From: Polynucleobacter sp. AP-Nino-20-G2
GTDB lineage: Bacteria; Pseudomonadota; Gammaproteobacteria; Burkholderiales; Burkholderiaceae
Direction: 5' to 3'
DNA: 64,000 nt
Assembly: GCF_018688235.1 (NCBI RefSeq)
Contig: NZ_CP061313.1
Location: 1,223,130 to 1,287,129 of the forward strand
Part shown: one piece after another, positions 23,002 to 31,485 of the stretch
How the letters are laid out: each line of letters starts with the position of its first letter
Numbering within the stretch: the first letter of the stretch is position 1
Position numbers and translations under genes: made by a program
The notes under the pieces: model-generated
What the model saw: only the letters and a program-made list of their open reading frames with translations
Database searches by the model: none
What the model was told of the DNA's origin: nothing

Positions 23002-25986
23002 TTAGGCAAATTTTTCGATTTGGCACATGGTGGTTTTGGTTTCTTGCATCATCGTCACCATGTCGTAGCCGTAGGTTGTCGCAGTATTCACCGCTTCACC
23101 TTGAACTACTGGGGCTGCGCCCTCTGGGTAATATTTGCGCAAGTCAGCACCCTGCCACCATCCAGCGAAGTGGAATGGCACAAACGCTGTACCTTGATCA
23201 ACACGCTCAGTCACCAACGCGCGAACCTTGATTCTGGCTCCGGTAGGAGATTTAACCCAAACGTAATCCCAATTCTTAATGCCGCGCGCTTCCGCAGCCT
23301 TAGGATTGATCTCAACAAAGTTCTCTTGTTGCAACTCTGCCAACCATGGATTCGAACGGGTTTCATCACCACCACCCTCGTACTCAACCAAGCGACCTGA
23401 AGTCAGAATGATTGGGAACTTCTCATACAGCTTCTCATTCAAGTTTTTGTCTTGAACAGTTTTGTACAGAGTTGGCAAGCGCCAGAAGTTCTTCTTATCG
23501 GCCGCAGTTGGATACTTGCGCATCATCGGCTCATTCGTGCTGAATAAGGCTTCACGATGAATTGGAATAGCATCTGGGAAGTTCCAGACAACAGCGCGAG
23601 CCTTCGCATTCCCAAATGGATGGCAACCGTTTTTCATTACAACACGTTGAATACCACCAGATAAGTCGGTTTTCCAGTTCTTACCTTCGGCTAACTTTTG
23701 CTCTTCTTCTGTTAACTGATTCCACCAACCCAACTTCTTGACAAAGACGTGATCAAATTCTGGGTAGCCAGTAGTAATGGCGGAGCCTTTAGAGCAAGAA
23801 CCGTCTTCAGCCAAGAGACTCTTACCATCCCTTTCAACACCGAAGTTGGCACGGAAATTACCGCCGCCTTCCATCACGCTCTTGCTTGTGTCATAGAGAT
23901 TTGGTGAGCCAGGATGCTTAATTGCAGCTGTGCCGTAGCAAGGCCAAGGCAAACCATAGTAGTCGCCAGTCGTATCGTATCCAGTCACCGGATCTACACC
24001 ACCACGAGACTTCAATGTCTTCGGATCAAAAGTGCCAACCATTCTCATGTGCGCCTTCAAGCGCTCAGGAGTTTGACCGGTGTAACCAATCGTCCATACA
24101 GAGCGATTGATCTCGCGCAGGATAGATTCAATTTCTGGCTCTCTCCACTGCTTACCAGCGAACTTCGAGTTGAGCATTTTGAAATTCTTAGACAACTCTT
24201 CACCAAAACCAAGGCGATCAGCGAATGCTTGCATGATCACATGGTCTGGCACTGATTCAAATAATGGATCGATTACTTTTTCGCGCCACTGCAATGAGCG
24301 ATTGGATGCTGTTGCAGAACCTGTAGTTTCAAACTGAGTTGTCGCTGGCAACAAGTAAACATTGCGATTCTTATTCACTAGATCGCCTTCGGCAGGAGGC
24401 ATTGCCGCCATTGCCGCAGTCGCACTTGGATAAGGATCAACTACAACCAATAAATCCAGCTTGTTCATCGCGCGCTTCATATCCAACCCGCGAGTTTGTG
24501 AGTTAGGAGCATGACCCCAGAAGAACAGGCCTTTGACATTCGTTTGTTGATCGATCATGTCATTCTTCTCGAGTACCGCATCCACCCAACGAGAAACAGT
24601 GGTACCAGACTTCTCCATCATGTCAGGCGCGTAACGACCTTTGATCCACTCATAATCCACACCCCAAACTGTTGCGAAATGCTTCCATGAACCAGCGGCA
24701 AGACCGTAGTAACCGGGCAATGAATCTGGGTTAGGACCAACGTCGGTAGCACCCTGTACGTTATCGTGACCGCGGAAAATATTCGCGCCGCCACCAGATT
24801 TACCAATGTTGCCTAATGCCAATTGCAAGATGCATGACGCACGAACCATAGCATTGCCAATGGTGTGCTGTGTTTGACCCATACACCAGACCAAAGTACT
24901 TGGACGGTTCTTAGCCATGGTCTCGGCAACTTTATAGACTTGAGCCTCAGGAACGCCACAAGCCGCTTCAACATTAGCTGGAGTCCACTTCTCCATCACC
25001 TCTTTGCGGATTTCATCCATGCCGTATACACGGTCATTAATGTACTTCTTGTCTTCCCAGCCATTATTGAAGATGTGATACAGAACGCCGAACAAGAATG
25101 GAATATCGCTACCTGAACGAATACGTACATATTGATCAGACTTAGCTGCAGTACGGGTGTAGCGTGGATCTACTACGATCACCTTGCAGCCATTTTCTTT
25201 TGCATGGAGCAAGCTCATCATTGAGACGGGATGGGCTTCCGCAGCATTTGAACCGATGTACAAAGCGGCTTTAGCATTCATCATGTCGTTGTAGCTATTA
25301 GTCATCGCACCATAGCCCCAGGTGTTAGCAACACCCGCTACCGTTGTGGAGTGACAAATACGCGCCTGATGGTCTGTGTTGTTGGTTCCGAAGAATGAAA
25401 CCCATTTACGCAATAAATAGGATTGCTCATTATTGTGCTTAGAAGAGCCGATAAAGAACAAAGAGTCTGGGCTGTACTTGCTACGGAGATCTTTCATCTG
25501 CGCAGTAATTTCAGTTAAGGCTTGATCCCAAGAGATTCGCTGATATTTGCCATCAACCAACTTCATTGGGTAACGCAAACGGTAATCACCATGGCCGTGC
25601 TCGCGTAATGCCGCACCCTTGGCGCAATGCGCACCCAAATTGATTGGTGAATCAAACACAGGGTCTTGACGTACCCAAACACCATTCTCAACAGTGGCGT
25701 CGACAGCGCAACCAACGGAGCAGTGGGTGCAAATAGATCTCTTCACCTCAATCTTGCCCTTGCCATCGAGCATTGCTTTGCTTGGTTCAGCAGATGCCTT
25801 TTGCACTAAGCTCAATTGGCTAGCGGCAATTCCAGCGCCGACACCTACTCCAGAGCGCTTCAAAAAAGTACGGCGATCCATTGTTGGCACAGCGGCTTGA
25901 AGTCCGCGAGACAGGCTACCGACTAAGCGAGATGCAGGTGTGGATCGGCTGCTTTGTGGGGTATTGGATTTACGAGTCAGACTCAT
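23002..25986 (-). CDS. Formate dehydrogenase alpha subunit, cysteine type, Tat-exported
   Basis: A 994-residue catalytic subunit that oxidises formate to CO2 at a bis-molybdopterin guanine dinucleotide centre. The Tat signal DRRTFLKRSGVGVGAG is at residues 37-52 after a 36-residue polar leader. A 4Fe-4S cluster is bound by Cys86, Cys89, Cys93 and Cys121. The metal ligand is Cys211 (ARICHSTTVAG), with no in-frame TGA, so this is not a selenoenzyme. The C-terminal molybdopterin dinucleotide-binding domain is complete. It is encoded after the small Tat-target gene and before the beta subunit. Mo or W use cannot be told from sequence; a tungstate-type importer lies nearby. Confidence 0.95.
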   Translation of the reverse strand: MSLTRKSNTPQSSRSTPASRLVGSLSRGLQAAVPTMDRRTFLKRSGVGVGAGIAASQLSLVQKASAEPSKAMLDGKGKIEVKRSICTHCSVGCAVDATVENGVWVRQDPVFDSPINLGAHCAKGAALREHGHGDYRLRYPMKLVDGKYQRISWDQALTEITAQMKDLRSKYSPDSLFFIGSSKHNNEQSYLLRKWVSFFGTNNTDHQARICHSTTVAGVANTWGYGAMTNSYNDMMNAKAALYIGSNAAEAHPVSMMSLLHAKENGCKVIVVDPRYTRTAAKSDQYVRIRSGSDIPFLFGVLYHIFNNGWEDKKYINDRVYGMDEIRKEVMEKWTPANVEAACGVPEAQVYKVAETMAKNRPSTLVWCMGQTQHTIGNAMVRASCILQLALGNIGKSGGGANIFRGHDNVQGATDVGPNPDSLPGYYGLAAGSWKHFATVWGVDYEWIKGRYAPDMMEKSGTTVSRWVDAVLEKNDMIDQQTNVKGLFFWGHAPNSQTRGLDMKRAMNKLDLLVVVDPYPSATAAMAAMPPAEGDLVNKNRNVYLLPATTQFETTGSATASNRSLQWREKVIDPLFESVPDHVIMQAFADRLGFGEELSKNFKMLNSKFAGKQWREPEIESILREINRSVWTIGYTGQTPERLKAHMRMVGTFDPKTLKSRGGVDPVTGYDTTGDYYGLPWPCYGTAAIKHPGSPNLYDTSKSVMEGGGNFRANFGVERDGKSLLAEDGSCSKGSAITTGYPEFDHVFVKKLGWWNQLTEEEQKLAEGKNWKTDLSGGIQRVVMKNGCHPFGNAKARAVVWNFPDAIPIHREALFSTNEPMMRKYPTAADKKNFWRLPTLYKTVQDKNLNEKLYEKFPIILTSGRLVEYEGGGDETRSNPWLAELQQENFVEINPKAAEARGIKNWDYVWVKSPTGARIKVRALVTERVDQGTAFVPFHFAGWWQGADLRKYYPEGAAPVVQGEAVNTATTYGYDMVTMMQETKTTMCQIEKFA

Positions 25987-26050
25987 ATGTTGTCCCTGAG
26001 ATAGATTTTTTATTTAATGTGTTTAGCGACTGCTCAATTGCAAATTAGAT

Positions 26051-26272
26051 TTAAAGCATTGTGGTTTCGTAATATTTACGAATGTGCGCGGACAATTGAT
26101 AACCTTCATCCTTGCTTTGGACTGTGCTGCTAATTTCTTGGATAACAGCTTTGCCAATACTAGTTTGGGAAGCTACAGCTACAGCACCAACGGTGGCACC
26201 GGCCCCAATGAAAAACTTGCGGCGAGAAGGCTTATTGTCTGTTGCTGCTGCGTTATTAGAGTGTTCACTCAT
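26051..26272 (-). CDS. Formate dehydrogenase region Tat-target small protein
   Basis: A 73-residue protein with a twin-arginine motif SRRKFFIGAGATVGAVAVAS (residues 16-35) and a short mature part ending in SAHIRKYYETTML. This pattern, a tiny Tat substrate directly upstream of a formate dehydrogenase alpha subunit gene, matches the TIGR02811 family. Its role is not established; a partner or escort during export is the usual guess. It starts the structural gene run and has about 120 bases of upstream DNA, so it may be the first gene after an internal promoter. Confidence 0.88.
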   Translation of the reverse strand: MSEHSNNAAATDNKPSRRKFFIGAGATVGAVAVASQTSIGKAVIQEISSTVQSKDEGYQLSAHIRKYYETTML

Positions 26273-26295
26273 CGTATGCTCCGTTTTAGTACAAA

Positions 26296-26309
26296 TTGAC
26301 TAGGGTCAA
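26296..26309. promoter_or_regulatory. Inverted repeat upstream of the formate dehydrogenase structural genes
   Basis: TTGAC-TAGG-GTCAA is a perfect 5+4+5 inverted repeat, 24 bases upstream of the Tat-target start. It could be an operator. No regulator gene is adjacent, so its binding factor is unknown. Confidence 0.35.
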
Positions 26310-26360
26310 GTGTAATAGGTAATTGCATTTTTGACATATTGGCTTCACAAAACAATGTTA

Positions 26361-26383
26361 ATCAAAATCACACAATTTTTGAT
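26361..26383. repeat. Inverted repeat between the TorD-like and Tat-target genes
   Basis: ATCAAAA (26361-26367) is complementary to TTTTGAT (26377-26383) across a 9-base spacer. It lies just after the TorD-like stop codon in transcript order. It may be a weak hairpin or a site for a regulator with separated half-sites; it does not fit a standard FNR box. Confidence 0.35.
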
Positions 26384-26394
26384 GCAATGCAACA

Positions 26395-27039
26395 TCAGAT
26401 CATGTCAAAACCCTGCCCCTCGATCGCCAAAAACTCTCTAGTCAAGGCGGCGACCGGGTGATAAAGGTGCATCTCAGGGATGTCTTCTATTGCATCGCAT
26501 AATTCGTCGTACCAAGGACGGATATGGTTATTGAAAAATAATTGCTGGTTTGTCAGATTCGATATCTCCACATCATCGCCCGCGATCAGATAACGCATAA
26601 CCTCACAAAGCGCCGAGATATGGTCCTCGGTCTCAGTTACCTCTTCAGCCGACTCCAAGCCAAAAGTTTCCAGAGCTCGACGAATATCGACCAAAGGCTT
26701 TTCATTTAAATGGCCAGCCATGTAAAAGGACCCGTTCAAAACCACATTAGGTCGACCAACACTAATGAAGTTCAGGTCAAACTCGTCATGCCAAGCCTTA
26801 GCGGAATTGGACTTAGCCACCTCCACTACGCTATGCCAAACCTTCGCTAAGGGAGCATCCTCACTCTGCGCCTCTTGACCGTCGGGAATGGATGCCGCAA
26901 TCTGATCAAGCAACTCCTGATCTGGCGGCTGATGAAAAAATCGAGCAATCAGGCCATATAAATCCGCGCGGGCTAAATCCTCCGGTAACCCCACATCACC
27001 CACTTCAGTAGTGCCGCCTTCTTTTATCTGCTCGCTCAT
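26395..27039 (-). CDS. TorD-family molecular chaperone
   Basis: A 214-residue all-helical protein of the TorD/DmsD/NarJ-type chaperone family. The pattern ARADLYGLIARFFHQPPDQELLDQI near the N-terminus and the central LNGSFYMAGHLNEKPLVDIRRALE and EDHISALCEVMRYLIAGD segments are typical. Such chaperones hold the Tat-signal-bearing molybdoenzyme until cofactor insertion is complete. Here the client should be the formate dehydrogenase alpha subunit encoded downstream. The start overlaps the stop of the multi-cluster ferredoxin gene by four bases (ATGA). It is cytoplasmic with no signal peptide. Confidence 0.88.
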   Translation of the reverse strand: MSEQIKEGGTTEVGDVGLPEDLARADLYGLIARFFHQPPDQELLDQIAASIPDGQEAQSEDAPLAKVWHSVVEVAKSNSAKAWHDEFDLNFISVGRPNVVLNGSFYMAGHLNEKPLVDIRRALETFGLESAEEVTETEDHISALCEVMRYLIAGDDVEISNLTNQQLFFNNHIRPWYDELCDAIEDIPEMHLYHPVAALTREFLAIEGQGFDMI

Positions 27040-29126
27040 ATTTCTTTTTTCACCATATCAACCACACGACAATCACTACACATCTTGAGCCTATCTAATG
27101 CCGCCCCAGCAAATGCGCCATGAGTACCTAGCTTCGCCAACATTAAATCCACCATCTTGGATGTACCAAAAACCTTGCCGCAGCTAATGCAATGGAAAGG
27201 CTTAGTTTCATTCAACTCAACTCTTTGTTTGCGCTCCTCAACCGTCCGCAAGCGTGGAGCTAAAGACAAGGCCTGCTCAGGGCAAGTTTTCACGCAAATT
27301 CCACATTGAACGCACTGCTTCTCAATAAACGAAAGCTTAGGCTCATCAAGGTTATCCAATAAGGCACCTTCGGGGCAGCTTCCAACGCAAGACATACAAA
27401 GCGTGCAGGCATCCTTATTAATGTTTAAGCCACCCAACAAAGAAGACTTTGGTAAATCCACACCGCCTTCGGGCAACGGTGTTTTTGCTTGTCTTTGTAA
27501 ATGCTCCAGCACCGCCTCAATAGTTTCACGCTTTTGATTACCCAAACCAAAGCTAGCAGGAGAACAGATAGCAGGCAAAGCGCCCCGCTGGCGCAATCTA
27601 CCCATTGCTGCTGAGGCTGGCTGCAGATCATCCGCAGACTCAAGTTGTATTAATGAAATTCTGGCATCAAAACCATAGGCAGCCAAAATGGCATTACCTA
27701 GTGCGCACTGGGTTTCCAACGCAGCACGATACGCCGGATCCTCATCGCCAGTTAAAAGCAGAATCACCTCGCCAAACCCATAGCTGAGAGCGCCAAGCCA
27801 GATATCTAAACCAGTAGCAGCGATATGCTCAATGCCATACGGCAATACATAGGATGGCAATCCCTCGAATTGCTTAGGCCTCAGGTGCGCTGAACGGCCC
27901 AGCGAATCAAGTAATTGGGTGCCGGCCTTCAGGTTATGGAGCAACAATGCGGGCGCAATCGTCTGCTTAAGCTTAGCCACCTCAGCAGTGAACACGCTTG
28001 CGAGGGTTTTGATTTCTTTGCCCTGATGAGCAACGCTAGGATAGTTATAACGCATCGCCCCTGATGGGCATACCGTAGAGCAAGCGCCACAACCCATACA
28101 GAGATTCGGATTAACCTCGACGGTGCCCTGCCCATTCTTAAACAGGGAGCTGATAGCGCCCGTAGAGCACACATCGATACAAGCGCTACACCCTACTTTG
28201 CCGTTACGACCATGCGCGCAAACCTTTTCGTTATAAGCAAAGTATTTAGGCTTCTCAAACTCGCCTACTAAACCGAGCAATTGATTGGCGACCAAGGCTT
28301 GTTCAAGCGGATCGCTGCCAGGAGCAAAGTAACCTTGTGGAGTTTGGCTCATACGCATCTGAGGATGAGCGCGCAAATCCATAATCAGATCAAAATCTGA
28401 GCTACGTTGACGATCAGAGCGATCAAAAGCAATTGCACCGATACCTGCGCAAGCTGTAATGCAATCCCGATGTGATTTGCATTTATCTAAATCAATCTGA
28501 AACGCGTCATTAATAGCGCCCTCAGGACAAACGTCAACGCAAGCCCCACAGCGCGTGCACATCTCAGGATCAATCGGATTTTGCAAATCCCATGCAACAG
28601 TGAAATTACCCAAATAACCATCTAGCTTGGTTACTGCACCTGTATAGATTGGGAAATTTCTGGCGATCGGCAACGCAGCTGGTTCGGTACACAAAACCGA
28701 GACATCAAGTGAGGCACTTAGCTTTTCAGCCCAAGGTAAAGCTTGCTCACCAGGCCCAACAATAAGGAGTCGTCCCTGGCTTTCATAATTCACGACGGGA
28801 ACAGGCTCCGCTTCTGGCATATCGGCCAACGCCAAAAGCGCGGCAATCTTTGGTCCAGAAGTTTTGGCCTCCTGAGTCCAACCAGCCACTTCACGAATAT
28901 TCACAAAACGAAGTGGCGCAACCAAGGGTTTTTCTGACTGGTCAGCTAACTCGCTAAATAAAGCGCTCTCTTGCGTGCAGGCAATTACTAATGAATCGCT
29001 ACTATCAAACGCCTTGATGACAGAGCCAATCTCCTGCCTGCATAAAGAGGTATGCATGGGAAGCCCCAGGGCCTTTGTATCCAAAGTCATGGTTCCATTG
29101 CAATTACAGACTAATTTTTGGCTCAT
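27036..29126 (-). CDS. Large multi-cluster 4Fe-4S ferredoxin-like protein of the formate dehydrogenase locus
   Basis: A 696-residue cytoplasmic protein dense in 4Fe-4S motifs: CTRCGACVDVCPEGAI, CKSHRDCITACAG, CSACIDVC, CMGCGACSTVCPSGAM, CTLCMSCVGSCPEGAL and CVQCGICVKTCPEQAL, plus a C-terminal CISC...CSDC zinc-like pair. Between the clusters lie non-ferredoxin stretches, including an N-terminal region of about 150 residues and a region near 420-560 resembling HdrA/MvhD-like domains. In Burkholderiales this gene travels with formate dehydrogenase and the DUF3305/DUF3306 genes. Its exact job is not established; electron supply or enzyme maturation are options. It lies 11 bases after the DUF3306 gene. 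Confidence 0.8.
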   Translation of the reverse strand: MSQKLVCNCNGTMTLDTKALGLPMHTSLCRQEIGSVIKAFDSSDSLVIACTQESALFSELADQSEKPLVAPLRFVNIREVAGWTQEAKTSGPKIAALLALADMPEAEPVPVVNYESQGRLLIVGPGEQALPWAEKLSASLDVSVLCTEPAALPIARNFPIYTGAVTKLDGYLGNFTVAWDLQNPIDPEMCTRCGACVDVCPEGAINDAFQIDLDKCKSHRDCITACAGIGAIAFDRSDRQRSSDFDLIMDLRAHPQMRMSQTPQGYFAPGSDPLEQALVANQLLGLVGEFEKPKYFAYNEKVCAHGRNGKVGCSACIDVCSTGAISSLFKNGQGTVEVNPNLCMGCGACSTVCPSGAMRYNYPSVAHQGKEIKTLASVFTAEVAKLKQTIAPALLLHNLKAGTQLLDSLGRSAHLRPKQFEGLPSYVLPYGIEHIAATGLDIWLGALSYGFGEVILLLTGDEDPAYRAALETQCALGNAILAAYGFDARISLIQLESADDLQPASAAMGRLRQRGALPAICSPASFGLGNQKRETIEAVLEHLQRQAKTPLPEGGVDLPKSSLLGGLNINKDACTLCMSCVGSCPEGALLDNLDEPKLSFIEKQCVQCGICVKTCPEQALSLAPRLRTVEERKQRVELNETKPFHCISCGKVFGTSKMVDLMLAKLGTHGAFAGAALDRLKMCSDCRVVDMVKKEI

Positions 29127-29137
29127 GAATAATCTTC

Positions 29138-29701
29138 TTAACTTGTTTTCTTATCCACAGGGATAGACTGTTGATCCTCAACCTCCTGATTGGAAGCGAG
29201 AGGTGTGGATGTTAAATCACTCTGATCCGATACGGCCAAAGGAGGATTTGTCGCCTCTGCTACCTGCGCATGATAAGCATCGCCGGTCTTTTCATCCTCG
29301 TCACCATTCCCTTTGCGGAAGATATTAAGCATATCGGACTGAACCATACGCTTGAGCATCTCCAGGGGAATGGGGTCGGGCTTAGAGTAATCATCGATAT
29401 AAATATCCAGGCCATCCATCACATTAAAGTGCGGATCGGAGAACATCTTCTTCATCGCGGCCTGCTGAACGGCAGGATCAACGCCCGGCTGCATAAAAGC
29501 AGAAAAGTCAGGGGCAAAACGATCAATCTTCTCAACATCAGCCAATGTGAGAGGCGGCGCCTCCCCTGGCTCTGTAGATGCATTGAGATCTGCAGAGGGA
29601 GCATCCGTCTTTTGAACAACAGTATTGGCCGAACCTAGTTCTGGCTCAATCTGTTCGCCCGCTTTACGGCGCGACCAACGATTTAGAAAACCGCCAGCCA
29701 T
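29138..29701 (-). CDS. DUF3306 domain-containing protein
   Basis: A 187-residue protein of unknown function. The N-terminus FLNRWSRRKAGE and the central block LTLADVEKIDRFAPDFSAFMQPGVDPAVQQAAMKKMFSDPHFNVMDGLDIYIDDYSKPDPIPLEMLKRM match the DUF3306 family. The ends are polar and low in complexity. There is no signal peptide or membrane helix. DUF3306 and DUF3305 genes form a pair next to formate dehydrogenase in many proteobacteria, so a cytoplasmic maturation role is likely but untested. It begins with a TAATG overlap on the DUF3305 gene. Confidence 0.85.
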   Translation of the reverse strand: MAGGFLNRWSRRKAGEQIEPELGSANTVVQKTDAPSADLNASTEPGEAPPLTLADVEKIDRFAPDFSAFMQPGVDPAVQQAAMKKMFSDPHFNVMDGLDIYIDDYSKPDPIPLEMLKRMVQSDMLNIFRKGNGDEDEKTGDAYHAQVAEATNPPLAVSDQSDLTSTPLASNQEVEDQQSIPVDKKTS

Positions 29702-30249
29702 TACTTCTCCATTGGGCGATCAGCCCCTTTAAAGGATGCGGGACGATGCCGCTTCTTTTCCTCTGGTCGGTAATGCTCATTCACAAATTCCTGCAACCAA
29801 GAAGCATGCTCTGGCGACATCGGAACGCTATCCACCGACTCACCACCATCAAGCAGGCGCCCTGCTTCGTTATAACTTACGCTAATGCGATGTGGCACAG
29901 CAAACGTCGTTTCTGATTTAGCTAACTCAATGGATTGCTCATCAATATAACGATCGATGTCTTCTTCCAGGCGCCACATTACAAACCAGCAGGGCTGAGT
30001 AGCGGATAGATTTAAGTAATAGCCTTCTGCCTCGTCCGGGAAAAGATCGAGTTCGTAGCCGGTAAATAACCAGGACTCCCCATCATCATCGCGCCCCAGA
30101 AATTGCCCCGAGAATTTACTGCTGTGATTGGCATTGCGACCTTCAGCCGTAAATTGGCCGAAATCAGGCAACACCTCCTGGGGTACCCATCGATACGAAA
30201 CCCATGGGTTGTCTAGAAACTGCTTACGCATGAGCACTGCAAAACGCAT
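29701..30249 (-). CDS. DUF3305 domain-containing protein
   Basis: A 182-residue protein of unknown function. The block VLMRKQFLDNPWVSYRWVPQEVLPDF at the N-terminus, the repeated WLFTGYELDLFPDEAEGYYLNLS, and PCWFVMWRLEED are hallmarks of DUF3305. No catalytic motif is evident. It is cytoplasmic and tightly coupled to the DUF3306 gene (one-base overlap), and it starts six bases after the ApbC-like gene. Its constant company with formate dehydrogenase genes suggests a part in assembly of the enzyme. Confidence 0.85.
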   Translation of the reverse strand: MRFAVLMRKQFLDNPWVSYRWVPQEVLPDFGQFTAEGRNANHSSKFSGQFLGRDDDGESWLFTGYELDLFPDEAEGYYLNLSATQPCWFVMWRLEEDIDRYIDEQSIELAKSETTFAVPHRISVSYNEAGRLLDGGESVDSVPMSPEHASWLQEFVNEHYRPEEKKRHRPASFKGADRPMEK

Positions 30250-30255
30250 AGGTCC

Positions 30256-31344
30256 TCAGGTATTTTGAACCACGATATTAGGGAATTTACTGCTCATATC
30301 TTTTGACAGGCTGGCAACTTTAATGGCCACCTGTCTTGCGATCGTCTTATAGATTGCACTGATCGCACCATCGGGGTCTGCCACAACAGTTGGACGACCA
30401 GCATCAGCCTGTTCACGGATAGACAAGTTCAAGGGTAAGGCGCCCAAGAAATCCGCGCCATACTCTTTGCACATCTTCTCGCCGCCACCCGTGCCGAATA
30501 CATGTTCTTCATGGCCGCAACTTGGGCACACATAGGTACTCATATTTTCAATAATGCCCACGATAGGAACGCCTACCTTCTCAAACATTTTGAGACCTTT
30601 GCGCGCATCTAGCAAAGCGATATCTTGAGGGGTTGTCACGATCACAGCGCCCGTCACCGGCACTTTTTGAGCTAGCGTTAACTGAATATCGCCAGTGCCT
30701 GGAGGCATATCCACAATGAGGTAATCGAGGTCGCGCCAGCGTGTTTGACGAAGCAACTGCTCCAAAGCCGATGTGACCATTGGTCCGCGCCACACCATAG
30801 GGGCATCATCATCAATCAAGAAACCAATGGAGCTTGCCTGCAGACCATGGCCTTCCATAGGCTCAATCGTATTTTCTTCAATAGACTCAGGGCGACCTGT
30901 AATGCCCAGCATCATTGGCTGGCTTGGACCATAAATATCCGCATCCAACATTCCGACTTGAGCACCTTCGGCGGCCAAGGCTAAAGCAAGGTTAACGGCA
31001 GTAGTCGATTTACCGACACCGCCCTTGCCGCTTGCAATCGCAATAATATTTTTTACACCAGGCAATAATTTCACGCCACGCTGAACCGCATGCGCAACAA
31101 TTTGGCTGCTGACATTAACGCTGACATTTTTAACGTCAGGCAACTCACGCAGAATACCAATCGCCGATTTTCGAATCAGTTCAAATTGGCTTTTAGCTGG
31201 GTAGCTCAACACAATATCTAAACTGATATCGCCACCGTCAACGCGTAAGTTTTTGACACTCTTAGCTGTTACAAAATCGATCTGCGTATTCGGATCGATC
31301 AGACCTTTTAATGCCGTTTGAACAGCCTCTACAGTAACCGCCAC
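30256..31344 (-). CDS. apbC: Iron-sulfur cluster carrier protein ApbC/Mrp
   Basis: A 362-residue P-loop ATPase that carries and delivers 4Fe-4S clusters in the cytosol. It has an N-terminal DUF59/FeS-assembly domain (about residues 1-85), a deviant Walker A SGKGGVGKST (about 105-114), and the CPSCG CxxC motif that bridges the cluster between two subunits, near residue 270. I favour the GTG at 31344, six bases after AGGAG; the TTG at 31347 is only three bases away. It leads the formate dehydrogenase transcript, which needs many FeS clusters, but it is probably also a housekeeping gene. Two hairpins lie in the upstream spacer. Confidence 0.93.
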   Translation of the reverse strand: MAVTVEAVQTALKGLIDPNTQIDFVTAKSVKNLRVDGGDISLDIVLSYPAKSQFELIRKSAIGILRELPDVKNVSVNVSSQIVAHAVQRGVKLLPGVKNIIAIASGKGGVGKSTTAVNLALALAAEGAQVGMLDADIYGPSQPMMLGITGRPESIEENTIEPMEGHGLQASSIGFLIDDDAPMVWRGPMVTSALEQLLRQTRWRDLDYLIVDMPPGTGDIQLTLAQKVPVTGAVIVTTPQDIALLDARKGLKMFEKVGVPIVGIIENMSTYVCPSCGHEEHVFGTGGGEKMCKEYGADFLGALPLNLSIREQADAGRPTVVADPDGAISAIYKTIARQVAIKVASLSKDMSSKFPNIVVQNT

Positions 31345-31364
31345 CAAAATCTCCTAGGAAGAAA

Positions 31365-31379
31365 AGCCCCTGTGGGGCT
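31365..31379 (-). terminator. Hairpin with T-rich tail upstream of apbC
   Basis: On the minus strand AGCCCC-ACA-GGGGCT is followed by TTTC. It lies just upstream of the apbC start and may terminate read-through from the pit operon or act as an attenuator. Confidence 0.6.
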
Positions 31380-31455
31380 CTCAATATGGTTTATTGAGAT
31401 ATTACAAATCATGGAATAGTGGGTAGATTAACCGCACATGCAAAAAATTGCTTAA

Positions 31456-31478
31456 AGCGAGGTCACTTAACCTCGTTT
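31456..31478 (-). terminator. Terminator hairpin after the Pit transporter gene
   Basis: CGAGGT (31458-31463) pairs with ACCTCG (31470-31475) around a 6-base loop, flanked by A and T runs on both sides. It is placed right after the pit stop codon. Confidence 0.6.
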
Positions 31479-31485
31479 AGCTGTA

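Noticed and set aside
23002..25986. Selenocysteine formate dehydrogenase
   Set aside because: The metal ligand position is a normal cysteine codon (Cys211), and no in-frame TGA or SECIS-like hairpin is needed to read the full protein.
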